64,000 bases of DNA from Hylemonella sp. (GCA_030695415.1 JAUYQZ010000030.1:1-64000), one strand, 5' to 3'; shown: positions 28,832-37,028, numbered from the stretch's first letter. The notes: generated by a model from the sequence alone, not told the origin. Made by a program: numbers and translations.

Positions 28832-29398
28832 TTACTTGGCCAGCAGCAGGGCCAGCCCGGTGCCGTGCACCAGTTGCAGCTCCTGCTCTTTCGCATAGCG
28901 CTCGGCCGCTTCCGACACCGGCGCCAGGCTCAGGTAGACGCCGCGTGCGCCCTGCTGCGCGCAGGCCGTCTGCAGCAGGCGCAGCGCCTCGACGCCATGC
29001 GTGGCCGCCTTCCAGCGCCGGCAGCTCAGCAGGCTGGCCTGGCCCTGGCGCTCGATGCGGAAATCCGCCGCCTCGCCCTGAAGCCGGGTGACCGTGTAGC
29101 CTGCGCTCGCATAGACCTGCTCCACCCAGGCCGCGAAGTCGCGCCAGTTCATGCCTGCGGCGCGCGCCAAGGCCGTATCGAGCTGGGCCGCGCCCGGTGC
29201 ACGCCACTGGCGCCAGGCGGCCATGACCGTGATCACCATGAAGGGGAAGGTGCCCAGCGTGACGACCACCGCGTAATCAGACGGCAGCAGCGCATGTGCG
29301 ACCAGCGAGATCACCAGCACGATCAACAGACTGAACCACCAGGGCGAGCGCAGCAGCACGGCGAAGAGCGAACGCTCGTTCATCTTGAATTTCAGCAC
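28832..29398 (-). CDS. Membrane-anchored restriction-endonuclease-like (Mrr-type) protein
   Basis: A 188-residue protein with two N-terminal membrane helices (~18-60) and a cytoplasmic domain resembling the Mrr/DUF2034 nuclease fold (MNWRDFAAWVEQVYASAGYTVTR). The expected Asp...(Q/E)XK catalytic pattern is degenerate: Asp is kept in GEAADF, but the strand normally reading QCKxW reads LLSCRRWKAA, with Ser and Arg in place of the polar residue and Lys. A binding or regulatory role is therefore as likely as cleavage. GTG 29398 has GAGGT upstream; ATG 29383 is an alternative. It follows kinase 3 by 8 bases. Confidence 0.7.
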   Translation of the reverse strand: MLKFKMNERSLFAVLLRSPWWFSLLIVLVISLVAHALLPSDYAVVVTLGTFPFMVITVMAAWRQWRAPGAAQLDTALARAAGMNWRDFAAWVEQVYASAGYTVTRLQGEAADFRIERQGQASLLSCRRWKAATHGVEALRLLQTACAQQGARGVYLSLAPVSEAAERYAKEQELQLVHGTGLALLLAK

Positions 29399-29406
29399 GG
29401 GATACC

Positions 29407-31044
29407 TCAGGAAGCGTTCGGGGAGGGGCCCACGTCCGTGGGCGGCAGGTCTGCGTTCACGCGCGACGACGGGCTGATGGGCTGGGCCGTGTAGGCAGAG
29501 GGCTTGCCTGCCCCTGCCGCCATCGGCGCGACGCGCGGGATGTTGATCGTGAAGGTCGTGCCTTCACCGACCCGGCTGTCCACCGTGATCTGGCCGCCCA
29601 GGATGCTGGTGACGATGTTGTAGGCGATGTTGAGCCCCAGACCCGAGCCACCCTCGCCCGACTTGGTGGTGAAGAAGGGGTCGAACAGGCGGCCGAGGTG
29701 TTCGGGCGGCACGCCCACGCCGTCATCGCTGAAGAACAGTGCGATCGACTTGTCCGCGTAGGCCCGCACCTTGAGGGCGATGGTTCCCTTGGGGCGTCCT
29801 TCGAAAGCGTGCAGCAGCGCATTGCTGAACAGATTGGTGATCACCTGCCCCAGCGGGCCGGGGTAGCTGTCCATGGCGATGTTGTCGGAAAGATCGAGCC
29901 GCAGGTCGATGCGCCGGTTCTTGAGCAGCGGCCGCAGCGTGGAGACGATCTCCTGCAGCGTCTCCATGAGCATGAATTCGCGCCGCTTGGCGCTGGACTG
30001 GTCCACCGCCACCATCTTGAAGTTGCGGATGAGTTCTGCCGCCCGCTCCAGATTGGCCAGCACCATGGCATTGGCCTCGGTCGTCCGCGCCATGAAATCG
30101 GTCAGCGCGGTGCGGGTCACCCGGCCGGAACGGATGTGCTCCTCCAGCGACTTGAGCAACTCCTCCACATAGGTGGCGGCCGTCACGCTGATGCCCAGCG
30201 GCGTGTTGATCTCATGCGACACCCCCGCCACCAGCGAGCCCAGCGCCGCCATCTTCTCCGACTGCAGCAGATGATCCTGCATGCGCCGCATGTCCTCGAT
30301 CGACTTGGTCAGCTCCCCGGTGCGCTCCTCCACCCGGCGCTCCAGCGCCACATTCAGGCGCATCAGGGCGTACTGGTTCTCGGCCACCCGGCGCGCCATC
30401 AGGTCGAATGCGCGGCTCAGGGCAGCGATCTCATCCTTGCCGTCCAGCCCGGTGCGCACCGCCAGGTCGCCGGCCGCCATCTTTTCGGCCGCCAGGCGCA
30501 GGCGATCGAGCCGGCGCGTCAGCAGCCAGGCCGTCGCCAGCGCGGCCACGGTGACCAGGATCATGCCGCCGGCCGCAATCGCCATGGCCAGCGCGCGCGC
30601 ATCGTCCTGCGCCTGCTCCAGCGGCTGGCGGGAAAACTCCATGGCCAGGGTTCCCACCGCGACTTTGGCGCGGGCGATTTCCAGTTGGCGCCAATGGGCC
30701 TGCACCCCGGGCTTCAGACCACGGAGGGCCCGGTCCAGATCCTTGCGCTGGCTGGCGGCCACAACCCGTCCATGCTCGTCAGCCAGCACGGCCCGCAGGA
30801 TGCGCTGATCGCGGCTGACCCCCTCCAGCAGCAACTGGATGCCTGCAGTGTCCCGGGTCTCCAGCGCCTGCAGAGACGGATCCCGCAGCAGGTCGAGCAT
30901 GATCTCCTCGTGGGCCAGCACCTCCGCTTCCACCAGCGACAGCAGCGTCCCCTGCAACTGCCAGTAAACCAGGCCCAGCAGCAGGCTGGCCATCAGGAAG
31001 ATGGTCGCGAAAATGCGGGATTTCAGCGAGTGGAAGGGTGCCAT
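29407..31044 (-). CDS. Sensor histidine kinase 3, paralogue of kinase 2
   Basis: A 545-residue kinase with the same layout as kinase 2: N-terminal helix, ~120-residue periplasmic domain, second helix, HAMP domain (LTRRLDRLRLAAEKMAAGDL), H-box GVSHEINTPLG (His near 277), the FKMVAVDQSSAKRREF stretch, and ATPase motifs DDGVGVP, FDPFFTT and GGSGLGLNIAYN. A Pro/Ser-rich tail of about 40 residues follows. I start at ATG 31044; the longer frame to 31530 is antisense to the ZIP gene coding region and not supported. Downstream come the Mrr-like and small membrane proteins. No binding protein gene or response regulator is adjacent. Confidence 0.9.
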   Translation of the reverse strand: MAPFHSLKSRIFATIFLMASLLLGLVYWQLQGTLLSLVEAEVLAHEEIMLDLLRDPSLQALETRDTAGIQLLLEGVSRDQRILRAVLADEHGRVVAASQRKDLDRALRGLKPGVQAHWRQLEIARAKVAVGTLAMEFSRQPLEQAQDDARALAMAIAAGGMILVTVAALATAWLLTRRLDRLRLAAEKMAAGDLAVRTGLDGKDEIAALSRAFDLMARRVAENQYALMRLNVALERRVEERTGELTKSIEDMRRMQDHLLQSEKMAALGSLVAGVSHEINTPLGISVTAATYVEELLKSLEEHIRSGRVTRTALTDFMARTTEANAMVLANLERAAELIRNFKMVAVDQSSAKRREFMLMETLQEIVSTLRPLLKNRRIDLRLDLSDNIAMDSYPGPLGQVITNLFSNALLHAFEGRPKGTIALKVRAYADKSIALFFSDDGVGVPPEHLGRLFDPFFTTKSGEGGSGLGLNIAYNIVTSILGGQITVDSRVGEGTTFTINIPRVAPMAAGAGKPSAYTAQPISPSSRVNADLPPTDVGPSPNAS

Positions 31045-31118
31045 ACCGCCTTGACAGATTTCAGCAGACGCCTCAAGGCTGCCATGATGACAGGGTCCTC
31101 GCAGCCAGGGCGCGGCAC

Positions 31119-31943
31119 TCAGTGCGCATGGGTCAGGACACCGGCCAGCGTGACCAGGGCAATGCCGGCCATCAGCCAGGCGATCTGGGCCAGCGTCTCG
31201 CCCAGACTCAGGCGTTTTTGCAGTTGCGGAATCAGGTCGGCCAGGGCCACGTAGATGAAGCTGCTCGAAGCCACGACCAGGAAAAAGGTCAGGTAGTCGT
31301 GCAGCAGGTCCACCAGCCAGTAGCCCACCAGGCCGCCCAGCGCGGTGATGGCACCGGCCAGCGTGACCTTGAGCAGGGCCGCGCGGCGCGTGCCGCTGCT
31401 GTGGCGCAGCACCATGAGGTCGCCCATGTGGTGCGGCACCTCGTGCGCCAGCACGGCCAGCGCGGCGATCACGCCCAGCCGCAGGTCGGCCACGAAGGCC
31501 GAGGCGATCAGGATGCCATCGCCAAAGCAATGCACGCTGTCGCCGGCCAGCACGGCCCAGCCGCCCGAGATGCGGCCGCCGCCAGGGGCGTGCGCAGGCC
31601 CATGGCCATGGCCATGGCCATGGTCATGGTCGTGATCATGGGCATGCCCCTCGTGGTCGTCGTGGTGATGTTCGTGCCCGTGGTGCCAGAGTTCGGCCTT
31701 GTCGAGCAGGAAGAAGAAGACCAGACCCACCAGCAGGGTGAGGAAAAGCGTATGCGGCTCGACGGTGCCCTCGAAGGCCTCGGGCAGCAGGTGCAGGAAA
31801 GCCGTGCCCAGCAGCGCGCCGGCCGCGAGACTCAGCATGTGCTGCGTGTAGCGCGCCAGCAGGCCAAAGCTCAGGGCCGCAGCCAGCCAGACACTGCCGA
31901 TGCCGGCCACCAGGGTACCGAGAAGAATGGCAATCAGGGTCAT
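31119..31943 (-). CDS. ZIP family metal transporter with a His/Asp repeat loop
   Basis: A 274-residue inner-membrane protein with about eight helices. The metal-site helices read HCFGDGILIASAF and HEVPHHMGDLMVL, characteristic of ZIP (GufA/ZupT-like) transporters of Zn2+ or related divalent metals. Between helices 3 and 4 is a cytoplasmic loop (residues ~85-120) of HD and HG dipeptides, encoded by a visible hexamer repeat near 31600-31650, that probably binds metal. No metal-sensing regulator is adjacent. The gene lies 93 bases downstream of the dienelactone hydrolase gene, after a terminator, so it is likely separately transcribed. Confidence 0.9.
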   Translation of the reverse strand: MTLIAILLGTLVAGIGSVWLAAALSFGLLARYTQHMLSLAAGALLGTAFLHLLPEAFEGTVEPHTLFLTLLVGLVFFFLLDKAELWHHGHEHHHDDHEGHAHDHDHDHGHGHGHGPAHAPGGGRISGGWAVLAGDSVHCFGDGILIASAFVADLRLGVIAALAVLAHEVPHHMGDLMVLRHSSGTRRAALLKVTLAGAITALGGLVGYWLVDLLHDYLTFFLVVASSSFIYVALADLIPQLQKRLSLGETLAQIAWLMAGIALVTLAGVLTHAH

Positions 31944-31990
31944 GCCCCGATTCTCTCAGACGTGTCAAGGGGTCTAGGATCCCAGGCAAG

Positions 31991-32013
31991 AAAAAGGCCG
32001 CCCGCAGGCGGCC
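31991..32013 (-). terminator. Rho-independent terminator of the dienelactone hydrolase gene
   Basis: On the minus strand a 7-bp stem GGCCGCC/GGCGGCC with a 4-base loop leads into TTTTT, 24 bases after the stop codon at 32037. Confidence 0.85.
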
Positions 32014-32036
32014 CCCTTTCCCAGGCAGCGCCCCGC

Positions 32037-32936
32037 TCAGGCCACGCCGTTGGCCTTGAACCACGCCAAGCAACGCTTCCAGCCGTCCTCGGCCGCTTCC
32101 TTGCGATAGCTGGAGCGGTAGTCGGCATGGAAGGCGTGCGGCGCGTCCTTGTAGACCACGAACTGCGAGGCCTTGGAGCTGGCGTTGCCGGCGGCCAGCG
32201 CGGTCTTCATTTTCTCCACGCCGTCCAGCGGGATGCCGGTGTCTGCCTCGCCGTACAGGCCCAGCACCGGGCCGTTCAACTGGCCGGCAATGTCGATCGG
32301 GTTCTTCGGCGTCAGCTCGTTCTGGGCGCCGACGATGCGGCCGTACCAGGCCACGCCGGCCTTGATGGACGGGTTGTGCGCGGTGTAGAGCCAGGTCTGG
32401 CGGCCGCCCCAGCAAAAACCGGTGACGCCGACGCGCTTGAGGTCCCCGCCGTTGGCACCGGCCCAGACCACGGTGGCGTCCAGGTCGGCCATGACCTGGG
32501 CGTCCGGCACCTTGGAGATGACCTCGGCGATCAGCTTGGCCATCTCGCCGTAGCTCTGCGCATCGCCCTGGCGCACGAAGAGTTCGGGAGCGATGGCCAG
32601 GTAGCCGGCGCGCGCAAAGCGGTTGACCACGTCGGCGATGTACTCGTGCACGCCGAAGATCTCGGACAGCACCAGCACCACGGGCAGGTTCTTGCCACCC
32701 GCTGGCATGGCGCGGTAGGCGGGCATCTTGAAACCCTTGACGTCGATACTCACCTCGCCGGCGGTCAGCCCGTCGGTGGGGGTCTTGATGACGGTCTGCG
32801 CCATGATGGGCAGGGCCGAGGCGGCAAAGCCCGCGCCCAGCGCCGCCTTCAGCGCGGTGCGGCGCGTGGCACCCTGCTCGGTGCTCTGGCCCGGCAGCAG
32901 GGCCTTGAATTCGGTTTCCAGATCGCGGTTCATCAT
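32037..32936 (-). CDS. Dienelactone hydrolase family protein with Tat-like leader
   Basis: A 299-residue alpha/beta hydrolase. The catalytic triad is visible: nucleophile Cys in GFCWGG, Asp in GEADTGIP and His in DAPHAFH. The N-terminus carries about 24 residues before ATRRTALKAALGAGFAASA, which looks like an internal twin-arginine signal, so the enzyme is probably exported. Dienelactone hydrolases open lactone rings in chloroaromatic breakdown, but this exported clade is widespread in Burkholderiales and its physiological substrate is unclear. It is divergent from dbpA across 106 bases. Confidence 0.87.
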   Translation of the reverse strand: MMNRDLETEFKALLPGQSTEQGATRRTALKAALGAGFAASALPIMAQTVIKTPTDGLTAGEVSIDVKGFKMPAYRAMPAGGKNLPVVLVLSEIFGVHEYIADVVNRFARAGYLAIAPELFVRQGDAQSYGEMAKLIAEVISKVPDAQVMADLDATVVWAGANGGDLKRVGVTGFCWGGRQTWLYTAHNPSIKAGVAWYGRIVGAQNELTPKNPIDIAGQLNGPVLGLYGEADTGIPLDGVEKMKTALAAGNASSKASQFVVYKDAPHAFHADYRSSYRKEAAEDGWKRCLAWFKANGVA

Positions 32937-33027
32937 CGGGGACTCCTCGTGTCGGTTTTGGAAGCCCGTAGTCTAGGGGCCCTCTCGCCGCATTGCACAG
33001 GCCCGGTGCAATCCCCCACGCGGCGAA

Positions 33028-33042
33028 GCCCGATAATCGGGC
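33028..33042 (+). promoter_or_regulatory. Palindrome with -10-like GATAAT abutting the dbpA start codon
   Basis: A perfect dyad GCCCGAT-A-ATCGGGC sits directly before ATG 33043 and contains GATAAT at 33032-33037, a good -10 hexamer. If it is used, the transcript would have almost no leader. No ribosome-binding site is visible, which fits that idea. Confidence 0.4.
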
Positions 33043-34434
33043 ATGTCCATTCCCACCGCTTTCAGCACCCTGCCCCTGAGCCCCGCCATGCTGGAGAACC
33101 TCCAGCAGCTGGGCTACAGCGCGATGACGCCGATCCAGGCCGCGAGCCTGCCCGTGGCTCTATTGGGCAAGGACCTGATCGCCCAGGCCCAGACCGGCAG
33201 CGGCAAGACCGCCGCCTTCGCCCTGGTGCTGCTCAGCAACCTGAACCCGCGCCGTTTCGCCGTGCAGTCCCTGGTGCTGTGCCCCACGCGCGAGCTGGCC
33301 GACCAGGTGACCGTGGAGCTGCGCCGCCTGGCGCGCGCGCAGGACAACATCAAGATCGTCACCCTGTGCGGCGGCGTGCCGCTGCGCATGCAAAGCGCCA
33401 GCCTGGAGCACGGCGCCCACATCGTGGTGGGCACACCCGGTCGCATCATGGACCACCTGCAGCGTGGCACCCTGGACCTGGCCGCCCTCAACACCCTGGT
33501 GCTGGACGAGGCCGACCGCATGCTAGACATGGGCTTCTTCGACGACATCGCCACCGTGGCCAAACAATGCCCGAAAGAGCGGCAAACCCTGCTCTTCTCG
33601 GCCACCTATCCGGAAGGCATCGACAAGATCGCCAAACAGTTCCTGCGCGATCCGCAGCAGGTGAAGGTGGAGAACAAACAAAGCGCCCCGAAGATCGAGC
33701 AGCGTTTCTACGAAGTGACACGCGCCAACCGCCTGAGCGCCGTGGCGCAACTGCTGCTGCACTTCCGCCCGGTCAGTACCCTGGCCTTCTGCAACACCAA
33801 ACAGCGCTGCAAGGAACTGGTCACGCTGCTGCAGGGTCAGGGCATCAGCGCGCTGGCGCTGTACGGCGAGCTGGAGCAGCGCGAACGCGACCAGGTGCTG
33901 GCGCAGTTTGCCAACCGCAGCTGCTCCGTGCTGGTGGCCACCGACGTGGCCTCGCGCGGGTTGGACATCACGCAACTGGAAGCCGTGATCAACGTGGACA
34001 TCTCGCCTGACCCCGAAGTGCACGTGCACCGCATCGGCCGCACCGGCCGCGCCGGTGAATCCGGCCTGGCACTGAGCCTGGCCAGCATGGACGAGATGGG
34101 CGCGGTGGGCAAGATCGAGCAGTACCAGACGCAGGAATCGGTCTGGCACAAACTGGACGAACTGAAACCCGCCAGCAAGGAGCCGCTGCTGCCCCCCATG
34201 ACGACGCTGCAGATCCTCGGTGGCCGCAAGGAAAAAATCCGCCCCGGCGACGTGCTGGGCGCGCTGACCGGCGACGCCGGCTACACGCGCGAGCAGATCG
34301 GCAAGATCAACGTCACCGAGTTCTGCACCTTCGTGGCGGTGGAGCGCAGCATCGCCGACCAGGCCGTGGCCCGGCTCAACGCGGGCAAGGTCAAGGGCAA
34401 GAGCGTGAAGGCCAGGCTGGTGGGCGAGAACTGA
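33043..34434 (+). CDS. dbpA: ATP-dependent RNA helicase DbpA
   Basis: A 463-residue DEAD-box helicase. All core motifs are present: AQTGSGKT, PTRELADQ, GTPGR, DEAD in LDEADRMLD, SAT, and HRIGRTGRAG. The C-terminal ~75 residues (starting near TTLQILGGRKEKIRPGD) form the DbpA RNA-binding domain that targets hairpin 92 of 23S rRNA, which separates DbpA from RhlE or SrmB. Its role is large-subunit ribosome assembly. It is a monocistronic unit with a hairpin terminator downstream and a near-leaderless promoter palindrome upstream. Confidence 0.95.
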   Translation: MSIPTAFSTLPLSPAMLENLQQLGYSAMTPIQAASLPVALLGKDLIAQAQTGSGKTAAFALVLLSNLNPRRFAVQSLVLCPTRELADQVTVELRRLARAQDNIKIVTLCGGVPLRMQSASLEHGAHIVVGTPGRIMDHLQRGTLDLAALNTLVLDEADRMLDMGFFDDIATVAKQCPKERQTLLFSATYPEGIDKIAKQFLRDPQQVKVENKQSAPKIEQRFYEVTRANRLSAVAQLLLHFRPVSTLAFCNTKQRCKELVTLLQGQGISALALYGELEQRERDQVLAQFANRSCSVLVATDVASRGLDITQLEAVINVDISPDPEVHVHRIGRTGRAGESGLALSLASMDEMGAVGKIEQYQTQESVWHKLDELKPASKEPLLPPMTTLQILGGRKEKIRPGDVLGALTGDAGYTREQIGKINVTEFCTFVAVERSIADQAVARLNAGKVKGKSVKARLVGEN

Positions 34435-34500
34435 CGCCAGCCCCGGCGGCCGTTCGCGCCCCCATGCGAAGAGCCCGCCGAAGCGGGCTCTGGAGCCGAT

Positions 34501-34529
34501 CAGCCGCCCTCACCGGGCGGCTGTTTCTT
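34501..34529 (+). terminator. Probable terminator of dbpA
   Basis: A 9-bp stem CAGCCGCCC/GGGCGGCTG with a 5-base loop is followed by TTTCTT, 66 bases after the dbpA stop. A second hairpin, AGAGCCCGC/GCGGGCTCT, precedes it around 34469-34490 and has weak T runs on either side; it may serve the convergent gene. Confidence 0.65.
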
Positions 34530-34560
34530 CGGTGCCCGTCAGGCTTGAGGGGTCGTCAAC

Positions 34561-35448
34561 TCAACGACGACCACCGCGGTCATCCCACTTGTTGTCCTTC
34601 TTGTCGTTCGGCTTGAAAGGGTTGTGATGACCGGAACGCGGCTTGTCGCAATCGCGGTCGTGCTTGTCGCCGTCACGATCACAGCCCTTGTGGTCCTTGT
34701 CGCCGTGATGGCCGCCATGGTGGCCGTGATGATCCTTGTCACGGCAGCCCGGGGTTCCCGGCTCGGTCAGTGCGCCACAACCGATGACGCTGGCGCCGGT
34801 CATGGTCACGGCCACGTTGGACATGGCGCGACCGGCCAGGGTGCCGCGGGTCAGGGTGATGGAGCCGATGGTGGCGTCACCCGCGAGGATGTTGCCCTTG
34901 AGCGCGGAATCGGTCAGCGTGGCCGCGCCGGTCGGTGCCCAGTAGACATTGCAGGGCTGGCCGCCGCCGGCCATGGCTACCGAGAAGTTGGTGCCGGTCA
35001 GGGCGCCGTTCACCAGAAAGATCCAGACGCCGTTGGCAGGCCCGGTGAGCGTCAGCGTGCCGGCCTTGGCCACCGCATCGGTGCAGTAGACACCGGGCGC
35101 CAGGTTCTGGCCCGACAGATTACCCGGCACCTGCGTGCACGGCAGGGACTGGACCGAGGCGTAGGCGCTCAGGAAGTCCACCCGCGCCTGCACGGCCGCT
35201 GCATCGGTGGCGGGAGGTGTCGCACCGGCCACGGTGCAACCGGTGTTGGTGTAGGGCACCGCACTGCCGGGCGCGACACCGATGTCGCCGGTGACCACGC
35301 CTGCCGTGCAGGTGACGTTGCTTCCGCCGAGCACCGAGAAGCCCGAGGCACTGCCCAGCGAGACCTGCGCCCAGGCGGGGCTGGCTGCCGCCAGCAGCAC
35401 GCCGGTGGCCAGGCAGATGGCGGATAAAGACTTGCGAAGAGGGTTCAT
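34561..35448 (-). CDS. DUF3494 ice-binding-like protein with charged C-terminal tail
   Basis: A 295-residue secreted protein. The signal ends ASPAWAQ; residues ~30-225 form the DUF3494 beta-helix (NVTCTAGVVTGDIGVAPGSA, LAPGVYC, WIFLVNGALTG, KGNILAGDATIGSI, LAGRAMS), the fold of bacterial ice-binding and antifreeze proteins. The last ~65 residues are an odd hydrophilic tail full of His, Asp, Lys and Gly with two Cys, probably metal-binding or surface-attaching. ATG 35448 has AGGAA upstream. A second DUF3494 gene lies directly upstream, behind its own terminator. Confidence 0.87.
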   Translation of the reverse strand: MNPLRKSLSAICLATGVLLAAASPAWAQVSLGSASGFSVLGGSNVTCTAGVVTGDIGVAPGSAVPYTNTGCTVAGATPPATDAAAVQARVDFLSAYASVQSLPCTQVPGNLSGQNLAPGVYCTDAVAKAGTLTLTGPANGVWIFLVNGALTGTNFSVAMAGGGQPCNVYWAPTGAATLTDSALKGNILAGDATIGSITLTRGTLAGRAMSNVAVTMTGASVIGCGALTEPGTPGCRDKDHHGHHGGHHGDKDHKGCDRDGDKHDRDCDKPRSGHHNPFKPNDKKDNKWDDRGGRR

Positions 35449-35570
35449 GGCATGTTTCCTTGCGTGGTTGGGAGAGGGAAAGTTGGTTGTAGGCTTTGCG
35501 CCCGGCGCTTTCCGTCTGTTGGCGTACACAAGCACTAATTCGTGCTGCGCAGCGCGCACGCACCGCTGCG

Positions 35571-35605
35571 AAAAAAGGCCACGCCCGTGAAACACGGGCG
35601 TGGCC
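35571..35605 (-). terminator. Strong terminator between the two DUF3494 genes
   Basis: A 13-bp perfect stem GGCCACGCCCGTG/CACGGGCGTGGCC with an AAA loop is followed on the minus strand by six T residues. It ends the transcript of the upstream gene (stop at 35642), so the two ice-binding-like genes have separate promoters. Confidence 0.9.
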
Positions 35606-35641
35606 TGTCGCTGATATTGGCGCTTGTGACGCCCGTACGGC

Positions 35642-36472
35642 TTACTGCGGCACGGTCACCCTCGCGAAGCTGTCCAGGCCCACACCAGCCGAGCTCGAGA
35701 ACAGACGCCCTTCCACCAGGGTCGGGGCCAGGGCGGTGCCAACCAGCACCTGCACGGCGGCACCATTGGCGATCACGGTGCCCTTGAAGATGGACCTCTC
35801 GCCCAGCGTGGCCGCGCTACCCGCCATCCACCAGACGTTCTTGGCCTGTGCGCCACCGGCCAGCACCACCCGGCTGTCGGTGCCAGTGGTGATGGCGGAG
35901 TTGGTCTGGAAGATGAAGACCGCATCCGGGTTGCCACCGGCATCGAGGGTGATGGTGAAGGTGGCCCCCACCCCGATCGGGCTGGCGGTGCGATAGAGCC
36001 CCGGTGCATAGATCGGGCCATTGGTGACGCCAGCACAGGCGGCCTGGGCGTTGGCGAGTTCGCCATCCACGATCGTGCAGGCATTGGTGGAACGGTTGGC
36101 CGCGTCGACATAAGCGGCGCCGAAAGCAGCTTGTGCATCGATGGCCGCCTGGTCACCGTTGTGTATCACACCACCGCCCAAAACCGTGACGCCGACCGCG
36201 CAGCCGGTGCAGGCGCCGGCCGGGTTCAGGCCGACGTCACCGGTCACCGAGGAGTTGGCCGCCAGGTTGACGGCCGCGCTGCTGGCAAAGACGCCATAGG
36301 TGGCCGCAACACCGAGGACGGGTGAGGCCCCGGCCGGCCCGGGGTTGCCTGGCGCGGGCGAGAATGTGCCTGCGGTCGTGCTGTCGCCGCCGCAAGCGGC
36401 GAGCACAGCAGCCGCCAGCAGCGGCAGGAGCCAATGCATGGCAGGTCGCTTAACGTTCTTGTGTGTGTTCAT
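35642..36472 (-). CDS. DUF3494 ice-binding-like lipoprotein
   Basis: A 276-residue DUF3494 protein. The leader LLAAAVLAACGGDS is a lipobox (Cys near residue 26), so it is probably a lipoprotein rather than freely secreted. The beta-helix part contains NLAANSSVTGDVGLNPAGAC, YAPGLYRTASPIGV, DAVFIFQTNSAITTG and GTVIANGAAVQ. I start at ATG 36472, preceded by GGGGAAG; the frame continues upstream to 36643 without domain support. Compared with its neighbour it lacks the charged tail and has membrane anchoring, so the pair may act at different places. Confidence 0.87.
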   Translation of the reverse strand: MNTHKNVKRPAMHWLLPLLAAAVLAACGGDSTTAGTFSPAPGNPGPAGASPVLGVAATYGVFASSAAVNLAANSSVTGDVGLNPAGACTGCAVGVTVLGGGVIHNGDQAAIDAQAAFGAAYVDAANRSTNACTIVDGELANAQAACAGVTNGPIYAPGLYRTASPIGVGATFTITLDAGGNPDAVFIFQTNSAITTGTDSRVVLAGGAQAKNVWWMAGSAATLGERSIFKGTVIANGAAVQVLVGTALAPTLVEGRLFSSSAGVGLDSFARVTVPQ

Positions 36473-36776
36473 TTTCTTCCCCTGTTGGGTTGGACCGGAA
36501 AGTCCCGGCAGACGGTGTCCAGATGAACTGGGAACAAACCATTCATCGATGCCCGACTCTGTGCGGCCTGGGGACATTGATCTGTGCGCTGTCAGACAAA
36601 CACAGGTAACACTTGTATTCCTGGGCACACAGCACGCCGGCAAATCAGGAAGCGAACTTTCTGCAGCTATGTGGGCAGACAGACAGATGGATGCCCCTCA
36701 ATCCGCAAAGATGAAAAACACGTCATGCCATGGCGTGCAATCTGAAGTTCTCCCTCTCCAACTGAAAGGCATCGAT
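36473..36776. promoter_or_regulatory. Divergent intergenic region, lipoprotein / small Ala-His-rich protein
   Basis: This 304-base gap separates two divergent genes and holds both promoters. It is less GC-rich than its neighbours in places (around 36590-36720). I see no strong sigma-70 pair, hairpin terminator or credible small ORF. Two short direct CAGACAGAC-like runs occur near 36670-36690. Confidence 0.3.
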
Positions 36777-37028
36777 ATGACCCTCAACGAAACCAAGAGC
36801 CACGACACCACTTCAGCGCAAACGCCGCAGCAGCATCACGCGCAAGCCGCCGAGCACCTTGAACAGGCAGCCAAGTCCCACAAGGATGCGGCCACGCTGT
36901 TGGGCTCCGGTGACCACAAGGGTGCCCAGGCCCACGCGGACGCAGCCAAGACCCATGCGGCACAGGCCACCGAGCATGTGGCGGAAGCCGCCAGGAAAAG
37001 CGCCAGCAAGGACAAGATGCCCGCCTGA
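36777..37028 (+). CDS. Small Ala/His/Lys-rich helical protein of unknown family
   Basis: An 83-residue protein from ATG 36777 (MTLNETKSHDTTSAQ), with AAGG upstream. It has no hydrophobic helix. About 65 residues of regular Ala-X-X-(Ala/His) repeats (HAQAAEHLEQAAKSHKDAA, then QAHADAAKTHAAQATEHV) suggest an amphipathic coiled coil able to form bundles. Composition and length recall small stress-linked proteins, but I do not recognise a family. A strong hairpin terminator follows 58 bases later. Third-position GC supports coding. Confidence 0.7.
   Translation: MTLNETKSHDTTSAQTPQQHHAQAAEHLEQAAKSHKDAATLLGSGDHKGAQAHADAAKTHAAQATEHVAEAARKSASKDKMPA

Noticed and set aside
31580-31680. Tandem GGCCAT/ATGGTC runs as a CRISPR or satellite
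   Set aside because: The repeat is short, imperfect and coding (His/Asp loop of the ZIP transporter), with no spacers.
31038-34010. Long plus-strand frame antisense to ZIP, hydrolase and into dbpA (990 codons)
   Set aside because: Complement of GC-rich minus genes; no recognisable domain in its first two thirds, and the real dbpA uses another frame and start.
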